The notes under the pieces are model-generated. The model made no database searches. It saw only the letters and a program-made list of their open reading frames with translations, and was not told the DNA's origin. A stretch of DNA of 64,000 bases, from the NCBI GenBank assembly GCA_030601885.1, contig JAUWAU010000025.1, positions 23,899 to 87,898 of the forward strand, read 5' to 3'. The DNA comes from Armatimonadota bacterium. Its GTDB lineage: Bacteria > Armatimonadota > Zipacnadia > JAUWAU01. The translations under genes were made by a program, and so were the position numbers. Numbering within the stretch: position 1 is the stretch's first letter; each line of letters begins with the position of its first letter. Of this stretch, positions 51,786-60,790 are shown in pieces.

Positions 51786-52378
51786 CTGGCAACTCCTCCC
51801 ACTTTTCTACATCCACTATGTCCTCTATTCGGCCTGCGCGTTCAGTTAGACATTCCACCAGGTTCCCGGGTTCCACGCCGCTGTCTCTCCACCAAGTTCC
51901 CGGCACGCGTTCGCACGCGGCTGGTAGATACGCGCGCGTAGTGCGCACGCGGTCACACGCTGAACGCACGGCTGGCGCACCACACGCCAGCTGCACCGGG
52001 CCAAGCAACGGGCATGAGCCTGCGGCCTTCCAGACCCACCACCTTCGAGTTCCGACGCTCACCGAATGATTCAGCGCGCCGCGGCACGTTTCCTGCCCTG
52101 CCCTGCACCATATGCCTTGTGGCTGCCTCGCCCCGGCCAAGTTGCACCATGGGCGCGAGCCATTCTTCCTGCCGGCACGCCGCAGTCATCGCTCGCCCGA
52201 ATATGGAGAGCGACACCGTCTGCCCCTGCAACGCGCCCTCGAGGCAGGACCTGCGCGGCAATGGTTTGTGGCCAGAAGGAACATCGTCCACGACGACTAA
52301 ACAGCTACCGTGAGAGCCGAATACGCCTGCCCATGCGCGGCTGTTGGACGCTGGCCACGGGGCAAAGGAGGCAGCCAA
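51786..52378. other. Gene-poor interval with a possible short coding stretch
   Basis: About 590 bases. On the minus strand a frame ending at 51751 reads ERVPGTWWRDSGVEPGNLVE and CLTERAGRIEDIVDVEKWEE before its stop, and would overlap the DUF3037-like start by 35 bp, as a translationally coupled upstream partner might. No start with a ribosome site is found and the upstream part is poor, so I do not call a gene. The segment also contains two near-identical 14-mers (GGGAACYTGGTGGA) on that strand. The remainder shows nothing. Confidence 0.3.
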
Positions 52379-55300
52379 ATGGTGGAGCGTATAGCGTGGA
52401 TTGCGGCGCTTGCGGCCGGTGGGCTCATGCTTGCCGGGGCCGCCGGGCGCGGCGCCGAGGTCCGTGTCCCCGTCATCGCGGACACCTCCATCTGCGCGGC
52501 AGCCAAGGAAGTCACGATCAACCACGGCGCGCGCAGCGTCATCCGCATCAAGGGCATCCAGCACTTCATGCTCATGAAGTTCGACGTGTCCGCGATCCGA
52601 GGGTGGACCGTGGACCGCGCGGTGCTCCACCTGCATAGTGCCCGCCCGGAGCACAAGCTGCGCACGATGGGCATATCCACCGTCTCGGCCGACTGGTCCG
52701 AGGGCAAGGGGCAGGGAGGCGGGCCGGATGAGGGTGGCTGCTGCTTCACCCATGCGCGCTACCCCACCGACCTCTGGGCCGGGCCGCAAAGCGACTTCAC
52801 TGACGTCGCCTTCGGCGTCGGCAACACCCTGGTGCACTACACCGACATCAGGGAGCCGGGTGGCACGGGTAGCTCGCCTACCCGTGGGCCCCGGGGCGGC
52901 GGAGCACCCAATGGCTGGCTCGAGATCGACGTGCCGCCGCAGCTCGTGCAGGCTCTTGTTTGCGGCGACTCGTACGGCCTCGTCGTGTCGGACGAGAAGG
53001 GGCAGACATTTGCCAACAACGACGTGCACTCCCGCGAGCAGAGTCAGTGCCAGCCGTACATGACGGTCACGGGCGTGCCACGAGATCGCCGCCCCCCGGT
53101 GGTCATCAGCGATCCGCGTGCCCTGGTCCTGCCCCAGGCAGCCGACTTCGAGACCGGCGCGGTGGAGCTGCAGTTCACCTCGCCCACCGATGACGGCCCC
53201 GAGGGCCGGGCGTTCTCGTATCGGGTGAGCTACCGCCGAGCGGGAGAGGCCGAGGAGATGTCCCTACCACGGTATCTCACGCCTCATCCGAAGGCCGCCG
53301 GAGAGCCGGAGCGCATTGTGGTGCCGGGCTTGCTGCCCGGGCACGGCTACAGTTTTAGCGTCGTGGCGGTGGACGCTGCCGGCAATGCCTCGGAGCCCGC
53401 GACCGTCGAAGAGCGCGCCTCGGGGGCGAAGCCATTGCCCGCGTCATTGCCGACCGTGGCGTCGGGCAGCCGGCAGGGCCCGGAGCCATCGGCCCATGGT
53501 GGCAAGTTACGCGTCTGGGCCTGCGGCGACTGCCAGAAGGTGCATCCGGTCAGCGGCAATCTGCTGGAGGAGGCGGGAGACGAGGCCTACGCCGGGCCGC
53601 CTCGTGGCACGTACCGCCGGGGCAATTACATCTGGGACGGCGCGGCGTCAACGATCCGCCTGGCGGGCGGGAGGAACGAGTTCGTCGCGTTCCAGCTCAT
53701 CATCGAGGCGTCGGCCAGAGCGCTGCATGACGTGCGCGTAGGCATGAGCGACCTGGCCGGGCCGGCTGGGGCGAGCCTGCCTGCACGAGAGAACGCACAG
53801 CTTTTCAAAGCGTGGTACGTCCGCGACGAGGAGCCCCGAGCCCGCCAAAGCCCCGGCGACGGCGGGTGGTTCCCCGAGGTGGCGGTGCCGCTCACCGGCG
53901 AGTTCGAGATCCCCGACCCGGAGAACGCCATCGACGGCCAGCGGAATCAGAGCGTGTTCGTAGATCTGTACATCCCCCACGACGCTCCGGCGGGCGATTA
54001 CACCGGCCGGATGACCGTCTCTGCCGATGGCGTGCCCGCCGTCTCCGTACCCATCGTGCTGACGGTATGGCCGCTCGTCCTGCCGGACACGCTCACCTTC
54101 GAGGTTGAGCTGAACTGCTACGGGCCATTCGGGCGCGACTTCGGGATATCGGGAGACAGCCCGGAGTACCCCGAGCTGGAGCTCAAGTACCACCGACTCA
54201 CGCACGCCCATCGCACCACCATCAACTGCCTGGCCTACACGCACTCCGGCCGCGTGCACGCCGGGTACGTGCCGCCGGTGGAGGGTCGCGGTGCGGCCAT
54301 GCGGGTGACGGATTGGGCGGCGTGGGACGAGCGCTTCGGGCGCTACCTGGACGGCTCGGCCTTCTCCGACTTGCCGCGCGCCGGCGTGCCGCTGTCGCAC
54401 ATGTATCTGCCCTTCCATGAAGCCTGGCCCGCCGACATCCGCGAGCACTACAGGTGGGCCCCGACGACGACCGAGTACCCGGAGATGATCGTCCAGCATG
54501 CCCTGACGGCGCCGCCCGTCGAGGAGGCCTTCGATGAGGAGTACAAGGCGGCGTTTGTCGCAATCTGCCGGGAGTTCGCGGAGCACTTCCGCGAGCGAGG
54601 CTGGATGCAGACGCGCTTTCAGTTCTATCTGAACAACAAGCACATCTGGAAGCGGAACGGGGGAAACGCCACCTCGTGGTGGCTGCTGGACGAGCCCATG
54701 CACCGGGACGACTGGCTGGCGCTGCGGTTCTTCGGGCGGATGTTCAAGCGGGGAGTAGGAGTCTCGACCCCCCCGCAAGCGGGGGGGAGAGGAACGGTGC
54801 AGTTCGTCTTCCGCGGCGACATCTCGCGCCCGCAGTGGCAGCGCGAGTGGCTCGATGGCCTCGTTGACCTCATGTGCGTCAGCCGCACGTTCTTCAGCAA
54901 GAACCGGCGCTGCATGGCGATGCGCACAGAGTCGGGGATCGAGTTCTGGAACTACGGCACAGCGAACGAGATCAAGCTGAGCAATCTGAATGCCGAGGCC
55001 TGGCCGGTCAAGGTATACCTCGCCGGGGGCGATGGCCTGCTGCCGTGGCAGACGATCGGCCGGGATGCCAACTTCACGGAACCTGCCGCGACCGCCCTAC
55101 TCTATCCGGGCAAGCGCTTCGGGGTCATGGGTCCGCTCGCCAGCCTGCGCCTGAAGGCCCTCCGCCGCGGACAGCAGGACGTGGAGTACCTGGCGCTCCT
55201 GGCCGAAAAGAAGCGGCTTGACCGGACCCAACTTGCCCGGCTCGTGGCGAGCACGCTGGACCTGCGTGCGGTGACCGCGGAGGCATTTCTGGATGACGCG

Positions 55301-55384
55301 GGGCGTACAGTATTCGAGAGCCTCCAGGCCGAGCAGTTCCACCGGCTCCGGGCGGCTATTGCGGCGGCTCTCGCGGAAGATTGA
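52379..55384 (+). CDS. Secreted DUF4091 glycoside-hydrolase-like protein
   Basis: 1001 residues from ATG 52379 (AAAGGAGG at good spacing; the frame opens at 52310). After a signal peptide (ALAAGGLMLAGAAGRG) comes a DNRLRE-type beta domain (VRVPVIADTSICAAAKEV ... FMLMKFDVSAIRGWTVDRAVLHLH), an Fn3-like module (about 240-350), and a large catalytic-type barrel with EVELNCYGPFGRD and WWLLDEPMHRDDW. It ends in a DUF4091 domain (TESGIEFWNYGTANEIKLS, RLKALRRGQQDVEYLALL). Probably acts on plant or microbial polysaccharide. Two palindromic repeats lie inside the coding sequence and stay in frame. Confidence 0.85.
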   Translation: MVERIAWIAALAAGGLMLAGAAGRGAEVRVPVIADTSICAAAKEVTINHGARSVIRIKGIQHFMLMKFDVSAIRGWTVDRAVLHLHSARPEHKLRTMGISTVSADWSEGKGQGGGPDEGGCCFTHARYPTDLWAGPQSDFTDVAFGVGNTLVHYTDIREPGGTGSSPTRGPRGGGAPNGWLEIDVPPQLVQALVCGDSYGLVVSDEKGQTFANNDVHSREQSQCQPYMTVTGVPRDRRPPVVISDPRALVLPQAADFETGAVELQFTSPTDDGPEGRAFSYRVSYRRAGEAEEMSLPRYLTPHPKAAGEPERIVVPGLLPGHGYSFSVVAVDAAGNASEPATVEERASGAKPLPASLPTVASGSRQGPEPSAHGGKLRVWACGDCQKVHPVSGNLLEEAGDEAYAGPPRGTYRRGNYIWDGAASTIRLAGGRNEFVAFQLIIEASARALHDVRVGMSDLAGPAGASLPARENAQLFKAWYVRDEEPRARQSPGDGGWFPEVAVPLTGEFEIPDPENAIDGQRNQSVFVDLYIPHDAPAGDYTGRMTVSADGVPAVSVPIVLTVWPLVLPDTLTFEVELNCYGPFGRDFGISGDSPEYPELELKYHRLTHAHRTTINCLAYTHSGRVHAGYVPPVEGRGAAMRVTDWAAWDERFGRYLDGSAFSDLPRAGVPLSHMYLPFHEAWPADIREHYRWAPTTTEYPEMIVQHALTAPPVEEAFDEEYKAAFVAICREFAEHFRERGWMQTRFQFYLNNKHIWKRNGGNATSWWLLDEPMHRDDWLALRFFGRMFKRGVGVSTPPQAGGRGTVQFVFRGDISRPQWQREWLDGLVDLMCVSRTFFSKNRRCMAMRTESGIEFWNYGTANEIKLSNLNAEAWPVKVYLAGGDGLLPWQTIGRDANFTEPAATALLYPGKRFGVMGPLASLRLKALRRGQQDVEYLALLAEKKRLDRTQLARLVASTLDLRAVTAEAFLDDAGRTVFESLQAEQFHRLRAAIAAALAED
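52864..52886. repeat. CACGGGTAG hairpin inside the DUF4091 gene
   Basis: CACGGGTAG (52864-52872), loop CTCGC, CTACCCGTG (52878-52886). It encodes the low-complexity stretch GTGSSPTRGP and is read through in frame. Same family as the hairpins at 58122 and 58287. Confidence 0.6.
54768..54787. repeat. C7-G7 hairpin inside the DUF4091 gene
   Basis: CCCCCCCGC (54768-54776), AA, GCGGGGGGG (54779-54787): a perfect 9-bp stem within the coding sequence. It encodes TPPQAGG between otherwise structured segments, so it is probably an inserted repeat tolerated in a surface loop. Confidence 0.5.
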
Positions 55385-55421
55385 TGGCCCACGTGTGGCG
55401 CAAGCTGCCGGCCTGCGGCCC

Positions 55422-55441
55422 CCCAGGCAAGGCAGCCTGGG
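55422..55441. repeat. CCCAGGC hairpin repeat, copy 2
   Basis: CCCAGGC (55422-55428) and GCCTGGG (55435-55441), followed by CTACAC, as in copy 1 at 41630. It lies between convergent genes and may terminate transcription, though no T-run follows. Confidence 0.5.
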
Positions 55442-55463
55442 CTACACAGTTCCTGTCCGGCCT

Positions 55464-57095
55464 TTAGCGCAGCATATGCTGCCGCACCAGTGCCACCGGT
55501 ATCGTCCCGAAGCCCAGGAGCTCGTCGTGGAAGGCTTTCAGCTTGAAGCCACTGCCTTTGGCGCGCTCGTAATCCTCGCGGAGTCGGAGAATCTCCCGTT
55601 TCCCCATGGCATAGCTCATGGGCGCGGTCGGTGAGGCGGTGTAGCGCCGGACTTCTTTGATGGCGTTCGTGCGCTCCAGGCGCGCCGTGTCAACGAGCAT
55701 GTCCACGGCCTCGTCGAAGCTCATGCCGCGCGTGTGCAGGCCGACATCGATGACCACTCGGCAGGCCCGCCATAGCACGTCTTTGAGCTGGACAAGCCGC
55801 GTCCGCGCATCAGAGTAGAAGCCTGCCTCGTACATCATCTCCTCGCAGTACAGGGCCCAGCCCTCGGCGAACACGCTGGTGCCGAACTGCTTCCGCACCA
55901 TTGAATCGACCCTGTTGGAGTGACACAACTGCAGGTGGTGCCCCGGGTACCCTTCGTGCAGCGCGACAACGGGCAGTCCCCAGAGGCAGTGGTCCTTGAG
56001 CTGCTGCTCGCGCTGGTCAGGAGGGGTGGAGTCGTCCACCGGTGTGACCCAGAAGAAGCCCTTCTGCTGCTCCTCGAATGGCGCCGGCATGACGTACGCC
56101 GCGTACGGGATCGTGGCGCGCTCGAAGGGCGGGGTTTCGACGACCTCGAGCTCCTCTCCCGGCGGGATGCTTACCAGGTCCTGCTCGCGCACGAAGTCGC
56201 GGGCGCGGCTCATCTCGGTTCGGTACGCCTCGAGCACACCGTCGGCCGGTGGATGATCCTGCTTCAGGCGTTTGACGATCTCATGCCAGGGCGCGCCCGG
56301 CTCGATCTGCTCGGCGAGTCGCTCCATCTGCTGCTGGGTGTCGGCGATGAGCCCTGTCCCGCACTCGTGCAGGTCGTCGGCATCGTACGGGAGCATGTGG
56401 TGCGTCTGAAGCAGGAAGTCGAACAGGTCGCGGCCGACGGCGAAGTCGCCGTCGGCGCGGGGGCGCAGCTCCTCCTGCAGGAAGCGGATGTACTCGCCGA
56501 AGGCCTCTCGGGCGCGGCCCGAGGCGGCGAGCACTTTCTCCCGGAGCGGCGGAACTTGCTCGGCGAACTGAGGCACCATGTCCTCCCAGAACTCCACGCC
56601 TCCGTCCGCCTGCTCCTCAGCCACATCCACCCACACTGCCGGGATGTTCTCGCCGGCCCGCAGGTTGTCTTTGGCCACATCCAGGAGGCCCGGTACAGCC
56701 TCCGCCCGCGCCAGGACAGACGCCATGCGCTCCTCGAGCGGCGCGAACTCGCGAATGAGCAGGAGGAACGGTCCGGCGAGCGCGATGTCGAACACCTCCT
56801 GCGGAACCCGATTCAGCGGGCGCAGCTCCTCCAGGCGCCGGATCAGCGTCTCCAGTGTGCTCGTCAGAATCCGCTGGTCGGTGCGCTCCAGGTCCGGCAG
56901 CTCAGCCGCGGGGATGGCCCGCAGGCGATCCAGGTCGCTCCGCATTGCCGCCAAGTCGGCTTCATGGGCCTCCGGAGTGATGTCGTCGAGCCGATGGTCG
57001 TAGTCGTGAATGCCCATGAAGGTTGCCGTCACCGGGTGCCGCTGCCAGAGGCCGCGGATGGTGTGTTCGACGGTTTGGGTGAAGGTGGGGTTCAT
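55464..57095 (-). CDS. DUF885-family putative metalloprotein
   Basis: 543 residues, mostly helical, full length for DUF885. The zinc-peptidase-like motif HEGYPGHHLQLCHSN is followed about 35 residues later by VFAEGWALYCEEMMYEAGF, the HExxH-variant and downstream Glu arrangement of the family. No clear signal peptide. Probably a peptidase or related hydrolase; DUF885 members remain poorly characterised. Its ATG overlaps the stop of the upstream oxidoreductase gene (ATGA), so they are cotranscribed. Confidence 0.9.
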   Translation of the reverse strand: MNPTFTQTVEHTIRGLWQRHPVTATFMGIHDYDHRLDDITPEAHEADLAAMRSDLDRLRAIPAAELPDLERTDQRILTSTLETLIRRLEELRPLNRVPQEVFDIALAGPFLLLIREFAPLEERMASVLARAEAVPGLLDVAKDNLRAGENIPAVWVDVAEEQADGGVEFWEDMVPQFAEQVPPLREKVLAASGRAREAFGEYIRFLQEELRPRADGDFAVGRDLFDFLLQTHHMLPYDADDLHECGTGLIADTQQQMERLAEQIEPGAPWHEIVKRLKQDHPPADGVLEAYRTEMSRARDFVREQDLVSIPPGEELEVVETPPFERATIPYAAYVMPAPFEEQQKGFFWVTPVDDSTPPDQREQQLKDHCLWGLPVVALHEGYPGHHLQLCHSNRVDSMVRKQFGTSVFAEGWALYCEEMMYEAGFYSDARTRLVQLKDVLWRACRVVIDVGLHTRGMSFDEAVDMLVDTARLERTNAIKEVRRYTASPTAPMSYAMGKREILRLREDYERAKGSGFKLKAFHDELLGFGTIPVALVRQHMLR

Positions 57096-58081
57096 GATGT
57101 GTTCCTCTCCCCGCCTTTGAGCAGCACGGGCTCCTGGGTCGCGGCTGAGTCGCGGATGGCCTCGTAGAGGACCATGCTGCGGTAGGAGCTCTCGATGCTC
57201 GATTCCGGCTGGCGGTCCTCGGCGATGGCGGCGATGAACTCCCCCATCTCCCCGGCAAAGCCCGTCTCCACGAGCGAGTCGGCCCCCGCCGTGAAGAACG
57301 CCGCTTTGTGGTGCGCCGCGATCTGGTCGTCGCGATAGTACGTCATCACGCTGGAATCCTCGAGGCTGATGAAGTGCCCCGGGGCGCCCGTCAGCTCGAC
57401 CTTCTCTGTGGACACGCGGAAGGTTCGGTGGCAGGTGAGGGCGAGCGTTCCGACGGCGCCGCTCTCGAACTGCAGGAGCACTGCGTAGCTGTCCAGCTCT
57501 TGTTTCCGAGCGTTCACCTCGGCCACCTCCCCGAAGAGGTAGCGGGAGAGGTCGATGATATGAATGGCGAAGTCAAGCAGGAACTGGCGCCGGGGATCGT
57601 CGGGGGGATTCTCATAGGGCCCGGAGGCGTAGTCGATGCTGAGGAGCGCCGGCGGCGCAAACTCCTCCGAGTCCATGATCGCCTTGGCCTTCGTGTACGC
57701 TGGCGCAAAGCGCTTCTTGAACGCCGTCATGCAGATCTTGCCCGTCTCGCGGCTGACCTCTGCGACGCGCTTCGCCTGGTCGGCCGTGGCCGATGGCGGC
57801 TTCTCGGTGTAGACGTGACAGCCGAGACGCATCACCTCGGGCGCCAGCTCCTGGTGCGCCACCGGCCCGATGCAGATCACTACGCCATCGGGCCGCGTCG
57901 CCTCGATCATCTCCCGGTAGTCGGTGAAGACGCCCTCGATGCCGAAGCGCTTTGCGGCGCGCTGGGCCTTCTCGATCTCGAGGTCGCAGATGCCGACGAG
58001 GTCGGCGTCGTGCTGCCGCACGGACGGCAGGACGCGCCGCGTCCCGAGGCTTCCAGCGCCAATTTGGGCGATGCGAACCAC
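57092..58081 (-). CDS. Gfo/Idh/MocA-family oxidoreductase
   Basis: About 329 residues from GTG 58081, chosen because AAGGAG lies 9 nt upstream; GTG 58090 is also in frame but too close to that site. Rossmann start VRIAQIGAGSLGTRRVLP, then the EKPPSATADQAK motif (family EKP), GKICMTAFKKRFAP and a C-terminal beta-sheet with LLDFAIHIIDLSRYLFG. It oxidises or reduces a sugar or inositol with NAD(P). The two sugar-isomerase genes nearby suggest a shared sugar pathway. Confidence 0.92.
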   Translation of the reverse strand: MVRIAQIGAGSLGTRRVLPSVRQHDADLVGICDLEIEKAQRAAKRFGIEGVFTDYREMIEATRPDGVVICIGPVAHQELAPEVMRLGCHVYTEKPPSATADQAKRVAEVSRETGKICMTAFKKRFAPAYTKAKAIMDSEEFAPPALLSIDYASGPYENPPDDPRRQFLLDFAIHIIDLSRYLFGEVAEVNARKQELDSYAVLLQFESGAVGTLALTCHRTFRVSTEKVELTGAPGHFISLEDSSVMTYYRDDQIAAHHKAAFFTAGADSLVETGFAGEMGEFIAAIAEDRQPESSIESSYRSMVLYEAIRDSAATQEPVLLKGGERNTS

Positions 58082-58108
58082 GTGGCTCACTCCTTCATAG
58101 TCCTATCG

Positions 58109-58309
58109 TGTGGCAGGGTACGCACGGCTTGACGAGCAAGCCGTGCCACACCGTGCTGCTGTGTGTGGCACGGGTCGCTTGTCCCTGTCTAAAGCGGGAC
58201 GCCTGTCTGAAGCGGCGTGCCGTACGGCACCCCGCACGGGACCGAAGGGTCAGGGGCTACCCGTGTGCCTTCTCCATCGCAAAGAACACGGGTTGGTGAG
58301 CAACCCGTG
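58109..58309. repeat. Cluster of palindromic repeats
   Basis: The 236-bp gap between genes contains two related perfect hairpins: GCACGGCTTG (58122-58131)/CAAGCCGTGC (58137-58146), loop ACGAG, and CACGGGTTG (58287-58295)/CAACCCGTG (58301-58309), loop GTGAG. The first is nested in TGTGGCA/TGCCACA. Between them, GGCACGGGT (58167-58175) faces ACCCGTGTGCC (58258-58268). Stem differences compensate each other. Confidence 0.65.
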
Positions 58310-58317
58310 GCACACAG

Positions 58318-59088
58318 TCAAGGCCGCTCGAGCAGGTGGTCGAGGTAAGTCCTGGCCTCGGCGAGGTAGCGTTCGGTGTTCTCGGCGTCCTCGACCTCCA
58401 TCTCGACCACGACGAAGCCGTCGTAGCCGACGTCCCTGGCGGCCTGCAGGATGCCCGGCAGGTCCATCTCGCCCGTGCCGAACGGCACGCTCTGGCGGCC
58501 GATCTGGTCCTTGACGTGGAGGAGCTCGAGGTGCTCGCCGAGCCCTCGGATGGCCGTGGCCGGATCGACCTCCACGGAATAGAAGTGCCCCGCATCGACG
58601 AGGATGTCGACGTTCTCAGCGTTCGCGCCCTCGAGGGCTGTCGCCAGATCCTCGGGGCGCTCGAGGCGGTTGCCCGCATGGTTCCCGATGATGAGCCCCA
58701 TGCCCATTCGCTTGGCCTCTTCGGCGACGGCCTGGAGCCCTTCGACAAAGACCTCCATCGGCTGGTCGCGTTTCGCACCCCGGATATTGAGCCGCTTCAG
58801 GCCCAGCTCTTTCGCATAGCGCAGGTCGCCAAGGATGGGCACCATACATTCGTCGATCTCCGCCACGCTCGCGGCTGTGATGCTGTGCCCATTGAGCGAT
58901 GAGAGCCCGACGCCGTGCCGCGCAAGGAGCGCCCGCACCTCACCGGGCGGCGCCTTTCCCGGCCCGAGGGCGCAGTTCGTCCAGGTCGTGAAGGCCTCCA
59001 TGTAGTCGTAACCGGCGTGCTTGATCGCCTCGACGGCGGCATCGAGATCGTATTTGGGGATGCTGCAGGTGCTGCAGCTCAGGTTCAT
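58318..59088 (-). CDS. Sugar phosphate isomerase/epimerase-type TIM barrel (1)
   Basis: 256 residues of the AP-endonuclease-2 superfamily. N-terminal SCSTCSIPKYDLDAAVEAIKHAGYDYMEAF, then KRLNIRGAK, GLIIGNHAGN, NVDILVDAGHFYSVEVDP, LELLHVKDQIG and a terminal VVVEMEVED carry the usual E/D/H/E metal ligands. It isomerises or epimerises a keto-sugar or inositol derivative. Same strand as the oxidoreductase and second isomerase. Confidence 0.88.
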   Translation of the reverse strand: MNLSCSTCSIPKYDLDAAVEAIKHAGYDYMEAFTTWTNCALGPGKAPPGEVRALLARHGVGLSSLNGHSITAASVAEIDECMVPILGDLRYAKELGLKRLNIRGAKRDQPMEVFVEGLQAVAEEAKRMGMGLIIGNHAGNRLERPEDLATALEGANAENVDILVDAGHFYSVEVDPATAIRGLGEHLELLHVKDQIGRQSVPFGTGEMDLPGILQAARDVGYDGFVVVEMEVEDAENTERYLAEARTYLDHLLERP

Positions 59089-59101
59089 GGCGATGTCATC
59101 C

Positions 59102-59809
59102 TCAGGCCTGTCGCCGGGACAGATCGCCGGCCAACTGGTGGGCCGCGCGGATCGGCTCGGGCAGGCGGTACTTTGTGCAGCAGTTCAGCACGATGTCGCA
59201 CGCCGTCACTGTGTCCATCAGATGACCTGGCGACACGTACACCGGCTTGACGCCCGCACGCGTCCGGAGCACAGCCCCCGAGCTCTCACCATCAAGCAGC
59301 AGTGGCGTCCGCGAGCCGCGCTCGGCACCCACGGGCTCGTGCTCGCCTACCAGCAGGCTCTTGGCGCAGCCTACGGTTGGCATATTGAGCCAGACTCCGA
59401 CGTGCGATGCCAGGCCGAGCCGGCGCGGGTGCGCCAGACCGTGGCCGTCGCAGATCAGGACATCGGGCCGGGTACGGAGTCGGCGAAAGAGGGCCAGAAT
59501 TGCCGGCGCCTCGCGAAAGGAGAGCAGCCCGGGTACGTACGGGAAGGGGAGTCCACGCCTCTGCGTCCGCGCTTCGAGCAGCTCCAACTCCGGGTAACTG
59601 AACACTGCAATGGCCGCATATACTCGGCCCGGCCGGCGGCCTATGGCGATGTCCGCGCCGGCCACGGTTCGGACGCGGCGTCGCAGGCGCACGATGCGCA
59701 CGCGAGAGCGCATCCGCTCCTGTATCTCCCGTGCCTCCGCGGGTGAGACGCTCCAGCGGTGCAATGGTTGCAGTCCGGATCGCGCGGCCGCAGAGAGTCC
59801 CCCTACCAT
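59102..59809 (-). CDS. nfi: Endonuclease V
   Basis: 235 residues from ATG 59809, overlapping the upstream gene's stop by one base (TGATG). Catalytic residues are in place: D53 in AGADIAIG, E100 in PYVPGLLSFREAP and D121 in CDGHGLAHPRRLGLASHVG. It nicks DNA (or RNA) at the second phosphodiester 3' of inosine, repairing deaminated adenine. The frame stays open to 60283, but only as the shadow of the gene upstream. Its coupling to a sugar-isomerase gene appears incidental. Confidence 0.95.
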   Translation of the reverse strand: MVGGLSAAARSGLQPLHRWSVSPAEAREIQERMRSRVRIVRLRRRVRTVAGADIAIGRRPGRVYAAIAVFSYPELELLEARTQRRGLPFPYVPGLLSFREAPAILALFRRLRTRPDVLICDGHGLAHPRRLGLASHVGVWLNMPTVGCAKSLLVGEHEPVGAERGSRTPLLLDGESSGAVLRTRAGVKPVYVSPGHLMDTVTACDIVLNCCTKYRLPEPIRAAHQLAGDLSRRQA

Positions 59810-60600
59810 CAGCCCGTGTACTTGAGGATGAAGTCGCGCGTGCGCTTGGCGCGCTCGTTCACGTCCTCGAGCGTATCGCCGCCGAGGCACTCCACGATGC
59901 ATGGCCCGTCGAAGCCGGCGTCGAGCAGCGTGCCGAACACCGCGTCGAAGTCCACCTCGCCCGTGCCCGGCTCGATGTTGACGTCGCCTTTCTGGCCGCC
60001 GGTGTTGTCCTTGATGCACATGGCGACGGCGTGCTTGGCGATGAGCTTGACGTCCTCGGCCGCCGACTCGCCGGTGTAGTAGTGGACGTTGCCCGGGTCG
60101 TAGTAGATGTGGAAGTCCGGGTGATCCACGCGCTCCAGGGCCGTGAGCAGCTCGCGCGACGTGGCGCTGATGCCGCCGTGGGGCTTCAGCGTCATCACGA
60201 CGCCCTTCTCGGCGGCATAGCCCGCCGTTTGCCTGATGAGCTCGTAGTAGTCGTCGTACTGCTCCTCCTTGCTGGTCCCGCACGAGAGGACGTACTTGGC
60301 GCCGGCGAGTGCGACATTGTCAATAAAGCGTTTGAACTGCTCGACGGCCTCCGGAAGCGGCTGGCCGAGGGGGTTTATCCCCAGCACGGTGGATGGCGCC
60401 AGCCCGTGCTTCGCTACCTGGGCCTTGAGTTGTTCGAGTTGCTCGGGCGTTGAGTCGGCATCGACCAGGGCTTCTTTCTGCTGCCGCATGAAGCCCGCGA
60501 GCGTGTAGCCGGCGGCGGCCATCCCCGCCAGCGCATCGTCGTAGTCGTACTCCGACCACGGCCTGTTGAAGCATCCGAGTTCGATAGGCAAGGGGATCAT
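59809..60600 (-). CDS. Sugar phosphate isomerase/epimerase-type TIM barrel (2)
   Basis: 263 residues, AP-endonuclease-2 fold: LGCFNRPWSEYDYDDALAGMAAAGYTLAGF, KYVLSCGTSKEEQYDDYYE, GVVMTLKPHGG, FHIYYDPGNVHYYTG, AMCIKDNTGG and CIVECLGGDTLE. Probably an epimerase or dehydratase acting on the same sugar as the neighbouring oxidoreductase and isomerase. AGGAT-type ribosome site upstream of ATG 60600. Confidence 0.88.
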   Translation of the reverse strand: MIPLPIELGCFNRPWSEYDYDDALAGMAAAGYTLAGFMRQQKEALVDADSTPEQLEQLKAQVAKHGLAPSTVLGINPLGQPLPEAVEQFKRFIDNVALAGAKYVLSCGTSKEEQYDDYYELIRQTAGYAAEKGVVMTLKPHGGISATSRELLTALERVDHPDFHIYYDPGNVHYYTGESAAEDVKLIAKHAVAMCIKDNTGGQKGDVNIEPGTGEVDFDAVFGTLLDAGFDGPCIVECLGGDTLEDVNERAKRTRDFILKYTG

Positions 60601-60619
60601 CCTTTCGGGAAAGACGGTT

Positions 60620-60654
60620 GTTAGCTCATAGTCGCCAGTCGCCAGTCAACAGCA
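60620..60654. repeat. Heptad repeat, left side of the T-box unit
   Basis: Five consecutive 7-mers from 60620: GTTAGCT, CATAGTC, GCCAGTC, GCCAGTC, AACAGCA. Pattern nnnAGtc. A similar heptad tract lies right after the T-box terminator at 61135. Confidence 0.5.
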
Positions 60655-60755
60655 ATCGGTCCGCGCTAAGTTGGTCGGCGAGGGGTAGGGAACCTTCGTA
60701 GTGATAAGCGCGGTAGTCCCGCGCCGGGACGTAAGTAATAATCCCGTGGAGTCGC

Positions 60756-60784
60756 TTGACATAATGCGCTACATCTGCTACGTT
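60756..60784 (+). promoter_or_regulatory. Promoter of the T-box leader
   Basis: Perfect TTGACA (60756-60761), 17-base spacer, then TACGTT (60779-60784) with TGC just before it (extended -10). Predicted transcription start about 60791, right where the T-box leader should begin. Confidence 0.65.
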
Positions 60785-60790
60785 CACCGC

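Noticed and set aside
55920..57167. 415-codon plus-strand frame
   Set aside because: Antisense of the DUF885 gene; no motif or ribosome site.
59810..60283. N-terminal extension of the endonuclease V frame
   Set aside because: Extra residues are the out-of-frame shadow of the sugar isomerase; the enzyme's start at 59809 gives normal length and TGATG coupling.
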